A DNA stretch of 64,000 bases, from contig CM049306.1 in the NCBI GenBank assembly GCA_026874595.1, positions 26,031,519 to 26,095,518 on the forward strand, read 5' to 3'. The stretch comes from Sipunculus nudus (lineage: Eukaryota > Annelida > Sipuncula > Golfingiida > Sipunculidae). Below, in pieces: positions 1 to 12,416 of the stretch. The first letter of the stretch is position 1. Each line of letters opens with the position of its first letter. The translations under genes and the position numbers were made by a program. The notes under the pieces are model-generated. The model saw nothing but the letters and a program-made list of their open reading frames with translations. It had not been told where the DNA came from and did not search any database.

Positions 1-295
1 CTCGACGTGTCAGTAGGTCATAGACATGTTGAAAGAGGCCATTTAACAAGTAACATGACAATGGTCATATGATTTAATAATATCCATTGCCTGCTACAGA
101 TGGCAGGACACAACTATGAGTGGACAGACAATTTTATCATACTAACATTGAAAAATAATGGCGTCTGAAAAATGACCCGAATCGGAGTACATCTGTGGGC
201 ATTCATCTTTGTTTTTACCGCTAGGGGTCGGGGCAATCGCCCCTCAAGTAAACAAAGACCACGTGCCGACGCATGGGAGATCAGGCTGTATTATT
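1..295. other. KDM5 intron sequence, nothing recognised
   Basis: Presumed intron upstream of the first KDM5 exon in the window. No exon, RNA gene or clear repeat end was seen. Confidence 0.3.
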
Positions 296-1295
296 GTATG
301 GCCAGACATAGTCTGGAGATACTATGGTTTAGGCACGGTCGCGCCGCCGCTGCCGCCGCCGCAGAGATTTCTTTTGGACACAATAACTCAAAAAATATTT
401 CACGGATCTTTACCAAACTTGGTATATGTATAGATATGGGTGAGAGGACGACGCCTATTTAAAATGAGGTCATGACCTCAACTAGGAGAGTGACCTTGAC
501 CTTGAATAGGTTCAATTTTGGGGAAAATCACACAAATTCTTAAATATCTCAAGAAAATTTGCATGGATTGATCCCAAAATCAAGTTGATCGAAGATCATG
601 GATAGGTTTGTCATGTTCCAGAAACTGGTGGCGCCACCTATTATTCTTTACTTGTTTTCATGCCGTTTAATATCCCCAAAATTGCTACTTGACAGTACTG
701 TGAGCATTATAAATCAAAAACTAATGGACAGATTTCTTTCATATTATGCAAATACATAGATATGGGTTATGGGATGATGTATATATAAATTGGGGTCATG
801 ACCTTTGCTATGAGAGTGGCCTTGACCTTGAATATTGCCATATATGGTGAAAATCACACAAAATCATTAATTTCTCAATAAGGGATGCATGCATTGGTCC
901 AAAAATCAACTTGACCTAAGATCTTGGATAGTAATGTCATGTACCGGAAACAGGTGGCGCCACCTGTTATTCTTTTACTTGTTTTGTGCCGTTTAATACC
1001 CCATCATTGCCATTTATCAGTACTGTGAGCATTATAAATCAAAAACTAATGGACAAATTTCTTTCATATTATGCATATACATGGATATGGGTTATAGGAT
1101 AATGTTTATTTGAATAGGGGTCATGACCTTTCCAATGAGTGGCCTTGACCTTGAATATTGCCATATATGGTGAAAATCACACAAAATCATTAATTTCTCA
1201 ATAAGGGATGCATTGATTGGTCCAAATTTCTTAAAGGGGGGGGGGATTAATTGTCTGGGGATACTATGGCACCTGCGGTGCCAAGAAATATCTAG
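296..1295 (+). mobile_element. Family A Helentron-like non-autonomous element (copy A1)
   Basis: Starts GTATGGCCAGACATAGTCTGG..., a decayed terminal palindrome. A GCC-rich microsatellite follows at 335-365. The core holds two similar units (about 660-900 and 985-1220) with the phrases GTGAGCATTATAAATCAAAA and CCTTGACCTTGAATATTGCC. The 3' part has TGTCTGGGGATAC (1252-1264), the inverse of the 5' terminus seen in copy A2, then a hairpin GGCACC-TGC-GGTGCC (1268-1282) and the end CTAG (1292-1295) followed by T. That is the end structure known for Helitron/Helentron elements. No coding capacity. It lies in a KDM5 intron. Confidence 0.6.
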
Positions 1296-1663
1296 TTGTA
1301 TTTATAATATTGATTATGTTGAATGTGGTCTTCATTTGAAGTCATGCAAGTACAAATGAAAATATAGAATCAAAGTTATTAGGCACACATGAAAAATTTA
1401 GAATGGATCCATGATATGGCAGAATGGCGGGATATATTGCCTATTTATGACCCAAAAGTCAAAAGCTTAGTTGAGAGGGTTTTATAAACATTGCTGAAAA
1501 TGAAGCAAATATATATACCACCTGGAAGTCAATGAAAATTCAAGTTAAGAAGGTTTCTTAAACACTGCTTAAACGGAGCAAATGGCACAGATTATTATGG
1601 TGTCATGTTGCTGGAGAATTAAAAAAATGAAAATATAATAAAAATGCATGTACCTTATTTCAG

Positions 1664-1856
1664 TGTGGCTCTGGAGAAGGAGAAAGGACTAAAGTGAAAA
1701 CAGAGGTCATTAAGACTGAAGGGTTAGAGAAAAAGAAGAAGAAGAGGCGTTCAAAGGTTGAAGGAGAGTTTACCCCAATAAAAACAGAAGCAGGAGTTGA
1801 TAGTGATGCACCAAAGAAAAAGAAGGTCAAGGTCATGAAAGACAAAGATGGAAAAG
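1664..1856 (+). CDS. KDM5: KDM5 exon: Lys-rich linker
   Basis: Acceptor TTATTTCAG ends at 1663 and the donor GTAATT begins at 1857. It holds 64 codons in phase 0 plus one base, with no stop in the frame fixed by the next exon. The peptide is rich in Lys and Glu and contains an EKKKKKRR run and a PKKKKVKV motif. Poly-basic linkers between PHD fingers are usual in KDM5 proteins. Confidence 0.75.
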
Positions 1857-3523
1857 GTAATTTAATCATATAAGACTTCACTGCTGTAGTCAGTGCAATT
1901 TTTTCCTAGCATTTCTGTTCCATTCCCCTCATCACTTGGATTAATCAAGTCCTTTTGTTTGCATTATATGACATAAATAATTTGATTAATTTTATGATTA
2001 TTTCTGGAGAAACAATCTCAATTCAAATATAGCATGTTCCATTTTATATTTTGTTTCAAATTGAAATGACTTGAAGGATGTAATGACAGTGTGTGATTTT
2101 CAGTGCTTTACCCTTCTGAGAAAATTAGAACAATGTGTATGTTTGAGGTGTACTTAAATATAAATATACTTTTTTTAATTTATAGCATTGAAAACCACTA
2201 AAGACATCACTTCTGAGAAGTTGAAGGAAGGAGGAGAGGGTTTGGTCATCCCTAAAAAAAGGAAAATAAAGAAGAAGATAAAGAAGGAAGAGGGTACACC
2301 GGGGGAGAAGAAGATCAAGAAGAAGAGAATAGTAAAAGCCACCGAGGAGCAGGCTGCACTGGATGATGATGGTGAAGAAGATGAGTGTGCTGCTGTTAAA
2401 TGTCTAAAGCCAGCTGGTAAGTAGAAGCAGAAGGCTGTTTGTCTGGCACAGTATGCCTGCACTACATATCAAATGTTAATTGGTTTGTTTAAATGTTTAT
2501 GTCATTTATGGGATTGAATGAAGTTACAATGAAAACTAAGAGCAGCATTTGCAAAATCAACCCCAGCAAATTGGTCGGACAATATATGCAATTAATTTGA
2601 ATCGAATAACTGACTAAATGGTTGTATTGTGTCCTTTCCAGTTAAACTAATTTTTGTGTTTTCGGCCTTACAGTTATTTAACTTTCAGACAAGAATAAAA
2701 CATATGACCATAAAGTTGTAAATTCTAAGAGGGCAGGTCACGCCTTGTCTGGGATAATATGTGATATTTTATTTTGATTTTAAATTATTGACTCGTAATC
2801 TGCTTCCCCTCTTATTTATAGAATAATTAAAATTAATTGTAATGATGTAAATAAAATTAGAATATGTTTAACATTTCATCATGACATCTGCATTTCATAA
2901 CAGGTCAAATTGTGACTATATGGTTTATTTCAGGGGATGAGGTGAACTGGGTGCAATGCGATAGGTGTGAGCAGTGGTTCCACATGCTTTGTGTTGGTCT
3001 GGCTGAGGAAGAAGTGTCTGAGAATGAGGACTACCACTGTTACACCTGTCGTCAGACAGAGGAGTTATCTGGTCAGTCTAATGGTTACAGTCCACACATC
3101 AAGAGACTTTGCAGTCTTGATGATGATAGCCTGGATAAGCTGTCACAGAAAGAAAAACCAGTCATTGTAGAACCAGTGTTTGATGTACCAGATGATGTAG
3201 AGGAAGAAGAGGAGGAGGAAGAAGAGATGGTCACAGAGGAACCATCAGAAATTATCATACCTGGAGAGAGCATGGACTCTGAGGTGTTGGTATCTGTTGA
3301 TACTAGCACAAGTGAACCAGTTGTTGAGCAACTAGTGGAAGAGCTGGCTCCAGTAGGCTCAGAGAGCCCTGCTGTGGTGGTGGAGTCAGAGGTAGAACTT
3401 GCCAATGTGGATGATCACAATGATGATGAACCAGATTCCATGGACGTACAAGTTGTACAGCATTCAGATGACGTGAAAATGGTGGTGGAGAATTTAGTTG
3501 ATGCTACGGTTCAGGTGGTGTAG
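1664..3523 (+). CDS. KDM5: KDM5/JARID1-family lysine demethylase, C-terminal part (last three exons)
   Basis: C-terminal portion of a KDM5-type H3K4 demethylase, a nuclear chromatin enzyme. Exons 1664-1856, 2186-2416 and 2934-3523 chain in frame (about 337 codons with the stop at 3521-3523); introns are GT-AG. The first exon encodes a Lys-rich linker with PKKKKVKV, resembling a classical nuclear localisation signal. The second ends in CAAVKCLKP and the third opens GDEVNWVQCDRCEQWFHMLC, so a C4HC3 PHD finger is rebuilt across the intron. It matches the third PHD finger of KDM5 proteins, known in KDM5A to read H3K4me3; the Trp of NWVQCD would be a cage residue. A polyglutamate/acidic tail of about 150 residues follows. 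JmjN, ARID, JmjC and the earlier PHD fingers must lie upstream, outside the window. Family assignment is by recognition of the PHD finger; the paralog is not determined. Confidence 0.88.
2186..2416 (+). CDS. KDM5: KDM5 exon: basic linker and first two Cys of the last PHD finger
   Basis: Acceptor TTTATAG ends at 2185; donor GTAAGT starts at 2417. The exon completes a split codon (g|ca, Ala) and ends one base into the Gly codon of the PHD finger. The peptide has a run of KKRKIKKKIKKEE type, then acidic DDDGEEDE, then CAAVKCLKPA, which supplies the first zinc-ligand pair. Confidence 0.85.
2934..3523 (+). CDS. KDM5: KDM5 terminal coding exon: PHD finger core and acidic tail
   Basis: Acceptor TTATTTCAG ends at 2933. 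The exon carries the remaining zinc ligands (CDRC, WFHMLC, HCYTC) within the first 45 residues, then a long acidic tail including nine consecutive Glu at about 3199-3225. The stop TAG is at 3521-3523. The upstream Met at 2912 is intronic and is not the start. Confidence 0.88.
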
Positions 3524-4485
3524 AGCAATCCACTAGAACTTCCCCCCCAACAGTTATATTTTGGATTATTCATTCTCACCCCAAGCAGCCTATTTGCTCA
3601 TTCCATATGGAAGATCGAACGCACATATATATATATTTGTATATTTACATATATGTACTGTATGTATACTGTATGTAAATGTAAAAAAGGACTGTGTGGT
3701 TGTTTTGGTGTCAGTTGATGTGATGTGCGTACTTTGATATTGTTTATTATTGTCCTCAAGTTTATATTTGATAATGACTTTTACTTGCTATTGGCGGGAG
3801 CAGCTACATTTAAAGAAGATATTAGACATGATAAAGTGAAATTTCCCTTGCTCCTTATTTATTTGCTAAATGCATACAAGATTATTCATTGATGGCCTCT
3901 GTAATTTAAGATTATTATGACGGGAAAATGGCAGGGGACATTCTGTTGCTTTATTCTCAGGTTTTAGGCCTATTTTGTTGTCTTTTCAGAGATTTCATTA
4001 TTATTTGCACACTAACCAGCAACAAATCACAAACATGTAAACAATCGATATTTCCCTTGTGCTTTAAGATAAAAATTGGTTTCATTTTGTATAGATTTCC
4101 TTGAGATATGGAACTGTTATAGTATATGTGTATTTTGGGAACTAGTCTTGATCATCAACAGCATCGCTTTAATATATATTAAATATATATATTATATATG
4201 TATATATATATACTTTATCCACATGCAGACATACACACACAGTTTTGTTGTTTCTTTAAATTTTTAGCTGTGCAAGCTAGCTTTGTTTTTCACAGCATAT
4301 TAAGATGTTAAGTATTAAGACACTCTAGCCTACCAGCTGCCCATTGAAATGGAAACTAACTGGGCGCACAAGTTTACTATCAGAAAGTGCCAATTAGAAG
4401 AGTGATCACGTGACTGGCTCATCCATACCTCTTCTGTACAGAATATAGTGATAGACAAGTACAATAAAATTTTCTCTACAGCAGG
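3524..4485 (+). other. KDM5 3' UTR and candidate poly(A) region
   Basis: AT-rich sequence after the KDM5 stop. It contains TA/TG-rich microsatellite tracts (about 3625-3665 and 4168-4212) and a candidate poly(A) signal AATAAA at 4463-4468. No other coding signal was seen. The UTR end is inferred. Confidence 0.4.
4463..4468 (+). terminator. Candidate poly(A) signal AATAAA for KDM5
   Basis: Canonical hexamer about 940 bases after the KDM5 stop, followed by a T-rich stretch. Other AATAAA copies occur nearby by chance in this AT-rich DNA, so use is unproven. Confidence 0.35.
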
Positions 4486-5325
4486 GTCTTTCGAGTCTTC
4501 ATAATGTCACCATGTTCTTTCTTCTGAATTTGCATAAGAAATAATAAAATTTTGTTTTGATACAACTAATAAAGCTATAGAATGCGCAGGAATTTGTAAT
4601 TTTCAAGAGATGCATGACTTGTGCATTAATTACCATGCTTGCCACACACACGAATCTGTTAAGAAATAAACTGATATTCATCTTGCTTCAATTATTCAGT
4701 CTAGTTTTAAACTGAAAGTTCAATTTGATTTATGAATGAAAGTATTTCACAGTATAAGAGTCCAGTATGAACTCCGACGAACTGATATCTCTGTACTACA
4801 AATAAACGATGTTTTCTTTACAAATTGATTAGAAAGCTGGTGTGGGACGAGATTAAACCCTGGGAATTTAAACGCCCATAAAACAACCCTCTGCATTTCC
4901 GCCAGGATTAGGACCAATCTCAGCAGCAGGCCATCCGGCTTTTCCCCGAGTTTGAAGAGGGGATGAATGTGAAAAGCCTGACACACTCGAGCTTTGTCGT
5001 CCTTACAGTTTCTATACCATCAACACCTTTACCACGAAGCCACAACACTGATTGCCTTTGAGGCGCCCCCACGGGTGAACATTGACACCATGTGGATCTC
5101 TTCCTGACCAGATGCTGCAGCCCGGAAACTATCATGCAGACCCGCAGCTACCAAAGTGACTACTACGATGGATGGAAACACAGATCTTTGAAGGGGGTAG
5201 GGGGCATAAACACTTTGGCATAGGTAAACAGTGCAAGGGGTGCTAGTGGACTTCACAATCGACTCTGGCATGCAGAAGTAAAAAAAAGCAAACGGTTTGC
5301 CATGACAAAATCGATGCTGCTTTTT
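4486..5325. other. Intergenic spacer after KDM5
   Basis: No convincing gene. The minus-strand reading frames at 4747-5271 show no recognisable domain. Possibly old repeat sequence. Confidence 0.3.
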
Positions 5326-7482
5326 AGTGAACCTGTGAGCTTATACGATGTTGAGCGTCGTCCGTCCATCGTCCGCCGTCTGCCGTCCAGGGCTGGCTTT
5401 CCGCCGTCTATGGCTGTAAGTCAGAAACTGTCAGAGCTAGCAGCTCCAAATTATATGTAAGAATTAGTCACATGTGAAACTTGGTGCCCTGGAGCCTATT
5501 ATTGAGATTAATTAAGATTTTATAGAGAAAAAGCTTAAAAACCTTTAAAAATCTTCTTCTCTGAAACTGTCCAGCCAAATTGTCCAATATTTCACAGAAA
5601 TGATCCCTGGAACAATCTCAAGTTTGTTCGAATGGTTCCAGTTCGGAGATTTTTGGCTGAGTTACAGGAGGTTGAACTTAGTCATCTGTCAAAAAAAGCA
5701 CACTTAAATTAAAATCTCAGAAACGGCTAGAGCTATAATCACCAAATTTTATACCAATGTTTGTCACATATGTCGTATCTGATTTTGAGGTATTGGTGGC
5801 GCCACCTACATTGATGTGTTTCTTAAAAGCGAAAATGTAATTTTAAACTCTAATAGCTTATACACTGATTTATGATGAAACTGTTAAGCTGTTTGGTTTA
5901 AAATTACAAGAATTATTCTGTGGTAGGGTTCTGCCAGTTTTATAAGAATAGATTGGGTAAATACAGTTTTAAAAAAACGTAGCCAATTGAAAAAGGCTTT
6001 CTGTATTTGAAAACAGATTTGACAACATGCTGACTTTCAGCAGCCAAGTCAAGAGGTCACTCAGTACAAACAGGTGGGGTCCAGACATCACCATGGCAAC
6101 TGACCTGGCTCGGGGGGGGTGTCCAGAAAATGTTTCTAGACGTCTAGACACAGCGTCTAGACACATTATGTAGATGCAGAATTCCCAGATTATTGAAACT
6201 ATATCTTTCAACTGTTTGAAAAAACTTGGTTTGCATTTTAAGCGAATTGGGTTTATCATCAGGTCTTATGTGAACTGCTGCGCCCTCATTTTTGGTTGAC
6301 CTCTGACCTTTCCTTGCTGCCCAGCGTCCATTTGTGCGTCTGTTTCCACATATAAACCCGCATATCTCAGGAACCGTTTGACCGATCAGGCTAAAAATTT
6401 TGCACAAATGTAGCCCTTTGATAGCTTTATAACATACACTAAAAAGCGTGGCGCCACCTGCAACCACTTATGCACAGCGTCCATCTGTTCATCTGCCTTG
6501 GGATAAAATCACTCATATCTCAGCAGTGGTTTGACTTTTCCACCTGAAATTTTGCAGGTTTATACATCCTGGACAGCTTTCTCGATTTTATGACAGGTGG
6601 CCCCACCTTCATTCACGTTTACTCTGCAGACATCCAAGCTCATATCGCGGGAACTGTTTGACCGATTGGGCCAAAATTTTGCATGTGTATAGATCTCACA
6701 TAGCTCTTCATCATAGGCAAAACTGGTGGCGCCACCTGCAACCATTTTTGCACAGCGTCCATCCGTTCATCTGCCTTGGGATGATGTCACTCATATCTCA
6801 GCAGTGGTTTGACTTTTCCATTTGAAATTTTGCAGGTTTATACATCCTGGACAGCTTTCTCGATTTTATGACAGGTGGCGCCACCTACATTCACGTTTAC
6901 TCTGCAGACATCCAAGCTCATATCTCGGGAACTGTTTTACCGATTGGGCCAAAATTTTGCATGTGTATAGATCTCACATAGCTCTACATCATAAGCAAAA
7001 CTGGTGGCGCCACCTGCAACCACTTATGAACACCGTCCATCTGTTCATCTGCCTTGGGATAAAATCACTCATATCTCAGCAGTGGTTTGACTTATCCACA
7101 TGAAATTTTGCAGGTTTATACATCCTGGACAATTTTCTCGATTTTATGACAGGTGGCACCACCTACATTCACGTTTACGCTGCAGACATCCATGCTAATA
7201 TGCAACACACCTCACTCTATTCCCCTTGCCACTTAATCCATGCCTAACTTCACCCGTCCCACTCTGATTTCTGCGGATACACATAGTCGCTTGTCGACTA
7301 CCCATATTCTAGTTTTTTAATGTCCTAGTCTGAAACTTGCAGGTCTGAAATGTCCATTTTGCTGAAATAATAATGACTAAGGTAGATATGCAGGACTTAA
7401 GGATCAATATTAAATTTTAAAAATAAACCTCCATTCATACTCCAAAACTTTGCACGGGTTCGCATTAGGCCTGTAGGCCTTG
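5326..7482 (+). mobile_element. Family C Helentron-like element (copy C1) with nested B element
   Basis: Opens AGTGAACCTGTGAGCTTAT followed by GTCGTCCGTCC-type microsatellite (5355-5410), then core sequence with the phrases TCTGAAACTGTCCAGCC and GGTGGCGCCACCTAC. The 3' end has CACGGGTTCGC (7453-7463), the inverse of the consensus 5' end GCGAACCCGTG, followed by the palindrome AGGCCTGTAGGCCT and the end CTTG (7479-7482) before T. Copy C2 has the same two ends. The interior is interrupted by B1 at about 6255-7322; C-type sequence resumes at about 7323. Confidence 0.55.
6255..7322 (+). mobile_element. Family B Helentron-like element (copy B1), 5'-incomplete, nested in C1
   Basis: Shares the core and 3' end with the complete copy at 54411-55593. 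Core units repeat at about 280 bp (CTGCCTTGGGAT at about 6492, 6771 and 7051), each made of two ~140-bp half units with GGTGGCGCCACCT. The 3' end has GCGGATAC, hairpin TAGTCG-CTTGT-CGACTA, and CTAG at 7319-7322 followed by a T run. The 5' palindrome is not recognisable. Confidence 0.55.
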
Positions 7483-8453
7483 TTGGTATTGTGTATTATT
7501 CTATTTATCTAGATTTTGGTCCTTTTCTACACATGTATCTCACATATCAAGCAGTGACGCTACACCCAAGAGGCCTCCCCCCTTCCACGAGTTGGTGTAG
7601 GTGTTCATTCAAATGTTCCAATACCCTGCTCGGTCTACGATGCCACAGACTCGGGCCAGAAAGAGCCAGTATATGTCTTTTGAACAATACCTACAAGACC
7701 GCTGTGTCTGCCCTCGGGAACAGACAGGAAAGTCACCAGACCGGTTTACAGCTCACCTCTACGAGATGTCACCACACCTAGGAAGAGAGCAGGAGATGTA
7801 CCTTGCTAGCTCACAAATACTCGCGGGGGTATAATAACTTGCAGGCACGATAGCAGACTTGATTTGCAGTTCTTTCCATCGTGGTTTCACCATAAGTAGA
7901 AAGGCAGGAATAGTCGGCTTACTAATGTTTAGCCAGCGATAAGAATCGGCAGGTGCTTCGAACTGCTCTGAACAGAGTGCAGCATAGCCACCAGTGGTGA
8001 CTAAAATGTTAAATATATCTGGGAGTAAATTTTAGTCACCACCCCGAAATGCACTTGTGTCAGATTCTGAGCTCCACACGACCCGTGTCTGTAAAAGGGA
8101 GAAACCCCATACAGATCTGGGTTATCTCATTTAATTAACCAAGTTATGTTATGGCATGCTTAATGCATAAATCTCCAGTTTAAATATATCTATATCCCTT
8201 CTATAACGGGAGCAATGATACCGCTACAAATACGTTCTTGCTTAGATCGTGTCGGTTATGAGCATTACGGCCCATGTCTTCACTGAATAAAATACACAAC
8301 TGAGATAAAATGCACTACAAGTTGCATATATGTTGCAGTTGTGTTAAAAATTAGATACTTTTTCCATGGTGAAGAAGTAAAGTCACACAGTCCGTGAAAC
8401 TGATAATACAGTTGTATTTTTTCCAGAAAATACGGTTATATCGTGTTCAAACG

Positions 8454-8532
<79 letters not shown>

Positions 8533-9518
8533 CGACGCAACAGACGTCCGTTTAAGATATAAAAATTTACGTCGCTGCAGGCGGCAACGATCAGCCTTGA
8601 GAAAAGCAATCCTCGTACTAGTGATGGTTCCAGGTTTTCTCCAGCACTCCGCTAAGGCTTTCTGCTGATAACTGCAATGTGAAACGAACGAGTCTGGCAG
8701 GCCTTTCAAAGGTCCAACCAAAATGGTTCCCTAGAAAGTCATCCAGCGGTTAGGTTATAAAGGACCAAACTGAACGGATGGTACGCATGGTGGAGCACTA
8801 AAGAGGTATATGCTCTAAGGAAATGTCACAGAGGCGGTTCTAAATGCTACCTAGTTTCTGGCAACAAGAATAACGCTTGTTGCCATGGCAACTGGAGATA
8901 CCCAAGGGAAACTCTAAAATGACCTTCTTTACACGAAGAAGTGTGATAAGAGCAATTATATCCACTACCATTGAATATTCCTTCGAAACATAGTACTTTC
9001 CGCTCGAGTTCCAAACAGGATCCATCTCGGTGCAAAATGCCCATTCAGATTCATGTTGTAGATTCTGATTTGGAGGGTTCGCTATAGACACGTTTGCACA
9101 CCAGGAAAACAACAGGAAATGTGCAGGGAAATCCACCACTCCGCATTGCCTTAATTGACCTCACAAAGGCCACTGACATAATTGGTTGAAATATGAGTAG
9201 AATTATCAATAGGCTGTTTAGCCCAACTTTCGTTGTTTCTCATCGGTTGAGTAAGAGTCAAAGATTGATTGCGCCAAAACTGGACAGTGGCGGATCCAGA
9301 AGGGGGGGGGGGGGGTCAGGACCCCATTTATTTTGCGATTGTGCATGAATCGTTTTGCATGCCTCTCCGAATTTCGCTTTTAATCTGTTGTAAACAATCG
9401 TGACCCAACTTTCTTGAATGCCATACACAGCAGACAGGAATATATTCTAAAGTGATCCATTTATTACATGTAATTGTTTGATCTTGCATCTCTCGACGGA
9501 TCTTCATGTACTGTTTTT
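7483..9518. other. Unrecognised spacer with a (TA)n tract
   Basis: No gene recognised. Open frames at 7491-7834 and the minus-strand frame at 8840-9139 show no known domain. It contains a long (TA)n at 8458-8528 and a G homopolymer at 9302-9315 next to GTGGCGGATCCAG. Confidence 0.3.
8458..8528. repeat. (TA)n microsatellite
   Basis: About 35 uninterrupted TA units. Its six-frame translation is a false Tyr-Ile repeat protein. Confidence 0.95.
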
Positions 9519-9638
9519 AGCGAATCTGTGAGCTTATGCGATGGCGCGGCGTCGTCCGTCCGCCGTCCAGGGTTGGCTGTCCATGGACCATGGCTGTAAG
9601 TCAGAAACCGTCGGAGCTAGCAGCTCCGAATTACATGT

Positions 9639-11112
9639 AAAGGCGGTTTCACACCGGATGCGTACGAACGAATTTTACGTCCGAACGAAAATTTGGTGTA
9701 CGAACGAAAAAATAAAACACTTTATTTTATGTTGGTGCATACACACCTAATCCGAACGATGCTATCCGAACGAAAAAAATAGAACATGTTCTATTTTTTG
9801 TCGTTCGCATCGGACAAGAATGGCTTCTTTCACCTTCAACACAAAAGAGCTGGAATATTTTTAACCAGACTGGTTCATTTGTACGTTATTTATTTGATAT
9901 ATATGTAATACTGTACAACATAGAAGTGTCGTTTCCTTGTTCACTATTTTAAAATTATATGATAAAAATATAAAACAGGGATTATTTTATTTAAATCAAA
10001 TTAATTTGATTTAAACAGATATTTATAACAGTTTTTTAGCTCCAATGATTTTTCCATTTAAATCAGACTTTTTTTTATATAATATGTAAATTTCCTAGGG
10101 GGATTTATTATTTTAATTTATTTATTTAACTTATTTTAATTTAGAATCCGGGACAAAACGGACTTTTAAACCAGGTTAAATGTAATTTATCAGGATATAT
10201 TCTAATTCTTAATATATTATTTGCAATATATTAGATTTATACTCCGAAAGGGGGGAGGGATGATTACATTGATCATCCCTCCTAGCCTCCCCCCCCCCCG
10301 CCTATATTTACGTCCCTGAATATAAGTCAACTGTGTAAGCGATATGAACACAAGTTAGCGACATTATCCAGGACTTGCTGTTCATAACCAATAAAATAAT
10401 CCGCGGTAAATTTAGAAAAAAATCATAGAACAATAACTTTTTTTCATTTGTAATATGTATTATAATCATAGTATTATTTTTAGTTCAACGTTTTGCATTT
10501 AAACAGAAGTTTCATAGCTGTGCGCAGACTGTTAAAAATCATATTGGCAGATTTGAAAATGAAATATAAATCGAACTTAACTAGTGATTTAAACTTTAAT
10601 TTAACTTGAAATGCAGCAGTTACAGTGGCATCTGTTCTCTTGAAACAAGAGGTTGCGCAATTATTTTTAAATTCATGTTGAAATGGTAATCTTGGTCAAG
10701 TAAGTGGTAAATATTATTTTCAATTATACAGTCAGTACACTCAGAGATGAAAACTTTATTATTAATAATTATAAATTACAAATTAATCAGATAATCAATA
10801 TACACGTTCAGAAATATTCGACATTTTTGTATAGGTCTATGTATATGGACATAAAGCCTCTATTTTAGTGCATCCGATATATTGCTCATATATCTGTCCA
10901 TTACGAATTTCGGAGACGAAAATATATATATTATTATTATATATAATAATAATAATGATAAGTGGTATAGCCGTGTTAGTCTGTAGCTGAAGCGAGGGTA
11001 AAGAAAAATAGTGATGCCTTTTAGATAGACTTTTTAGATAGATAAACCTTTTAGTTTATTAACATACACTCACACACATATATATATATATATATATATA
11101 CATATATATATT

Positions 11113-11188
<76 letters not shown>

Positions 11189-12416
11189 TACAGAAAAATG
11201 TCGAATATTATTTAACTTGTAAATTGATTTTCTCATTAATTTTGTAATCAATAATAATTAATAATTAAGTTTTTCTAAGAGTGTACTGACTGTATAATTG
11301 AAAATTATTAGGCCTTGCTAGGTACAAGCTATAGTCATGAGTTCACTGGTGACGTATATTTATCCCACTGACTGGACCCAGATTCCCATTGCAACATGCC
11401 TTTAAAATTAATTGTGCAACCTGTTGTTTCAACAGAACAGATTCCATTACAACTCCTGCATTTCAAGTTAAATCAAAATTTGAATCACTAATTTATTTTG
11501 ATTTATATTTTATTTTCAAATGTGCCAATATGATTTAGAACAGTCTGCCCAAAGCTTTGAAACTTCTGTTTATATGCAAAACGTTTAGCTAAAAATAATA
11601 CTTTTGTAATAATAAAAATGACACATGAAAAAAGTTAGTTTCATAATATTTTTTCTAAATTTATCGAGGAACATTTTATTTCTCGGGGAGGGGTTGCGTA
11701 ATGAACACCGAGACCTTGATAATGTTGCTTATTTTTATATTCAGGGGCGTCAATATGGGGGGGGGGGCTAGTGGAGATGATCAATGTAATATCCCCCCCC
11801 CCCATCAGAAATTAACCGTAATATATTGAAAACGATATATTAACAATAAGAATTTACCATGAAATATTATACATTAACCTGGTTTAAAAGTCTAAATGTT
11901 TTGTCCTCGATTTTAAATTAAAATAAGTTGCCAAGCGGCGATTGAAATCCCCTATGATAAAAATATAATTTCCCCCTAGGAAATATACATATTAATATAA
12001 GTATAATCATATAATCATTGGAGCTAAAAAAAAGTTATAAATATCTGTTAAATCAAATAAATTTGATTGAAATCCCTCTTTTTATATTTTTCTTTTATCA
12101 CATAATTCTAAAACAGTGGACAAGCAAACATTTCTTTGTTGTACAGTATTATATATCAAATAGGTAACGTACAAATGAACCAGTCTGGTTATAAATGTTC
12201 CAGCTCTTTTGTGTTGAAGGTGAAAAGAAGCCATTCTTGTCCGATGCGAACGACAAAAATTAGAACATGTTCTAATTTTTTCGTTCGGATAGCATCGTTC
12301 GGATTAGGTGTGTATGTGCAAACATAAAATAAAGGATTTTATTTTTTTCGTTCGCACAGCAAATTTTCGTTCGGATGTTAAATTCGTTCGGACGCATCCG
12401 ATGTGAAACCGCCTTT
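9639..12416. mobile_element. 2.8-kb foldback (long inverted repeat) DNA element
   Basis: The left end AAAGGCGGTTTCACACCGGA is the inverse of the right end (...CGGATGTGAAACCGCCTTT after small changes). The complementarity continues inward for over 1.2 kb on each side: CGTTCGGA/TCCGAACG motifs, GAACATGTTCT, ACCAGTCTGGTT, CAGTCTGC near the centre. Only about 150-200 bp of microsatellite separates the arms (near 10980-11184). The flanks rejoin the C-family sequence ...ACATGTA / AGAATTAG..., as seen unbroken in C1 near 5455, so the insertion left at most a 2-3 bp duplication (TA or TWA). No transposase was seen. The TIR resembles PIF/Harbinger-type MITEs only loosely. Confidence 0.8.
11069..11184. 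repeat. (CA/TA)n and (GA)n microsatellite at the foldback loop
   Basis: Alternating CA/TA tract followed by about 16 GA units, at the symmetry centre of the foldback element. Confidence 0.9.

Noticed and set aside
172-462. Open frame with poly-Ala
   Set aside because: The Ala run is the GCC microsatellite of element A1; no conserved domain and it sits in an intron.
1660-3405. Minus-strand frames opposite the KDM5 exons
   Set aside because: Low-complexity Phe/Ser-rich shadows of Lys/Glu-rich coding sequence.
6130-6170. TCTAGACGTCTAGAC palindromes here and near 13780
   Set aside because: Shared by the two C copies, so part of that repeat and not an independent regulatory site.
8383-8721. Protein with a long Tyr-Ile repeat
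   Set aside because: Translation of the (TA)n tract.
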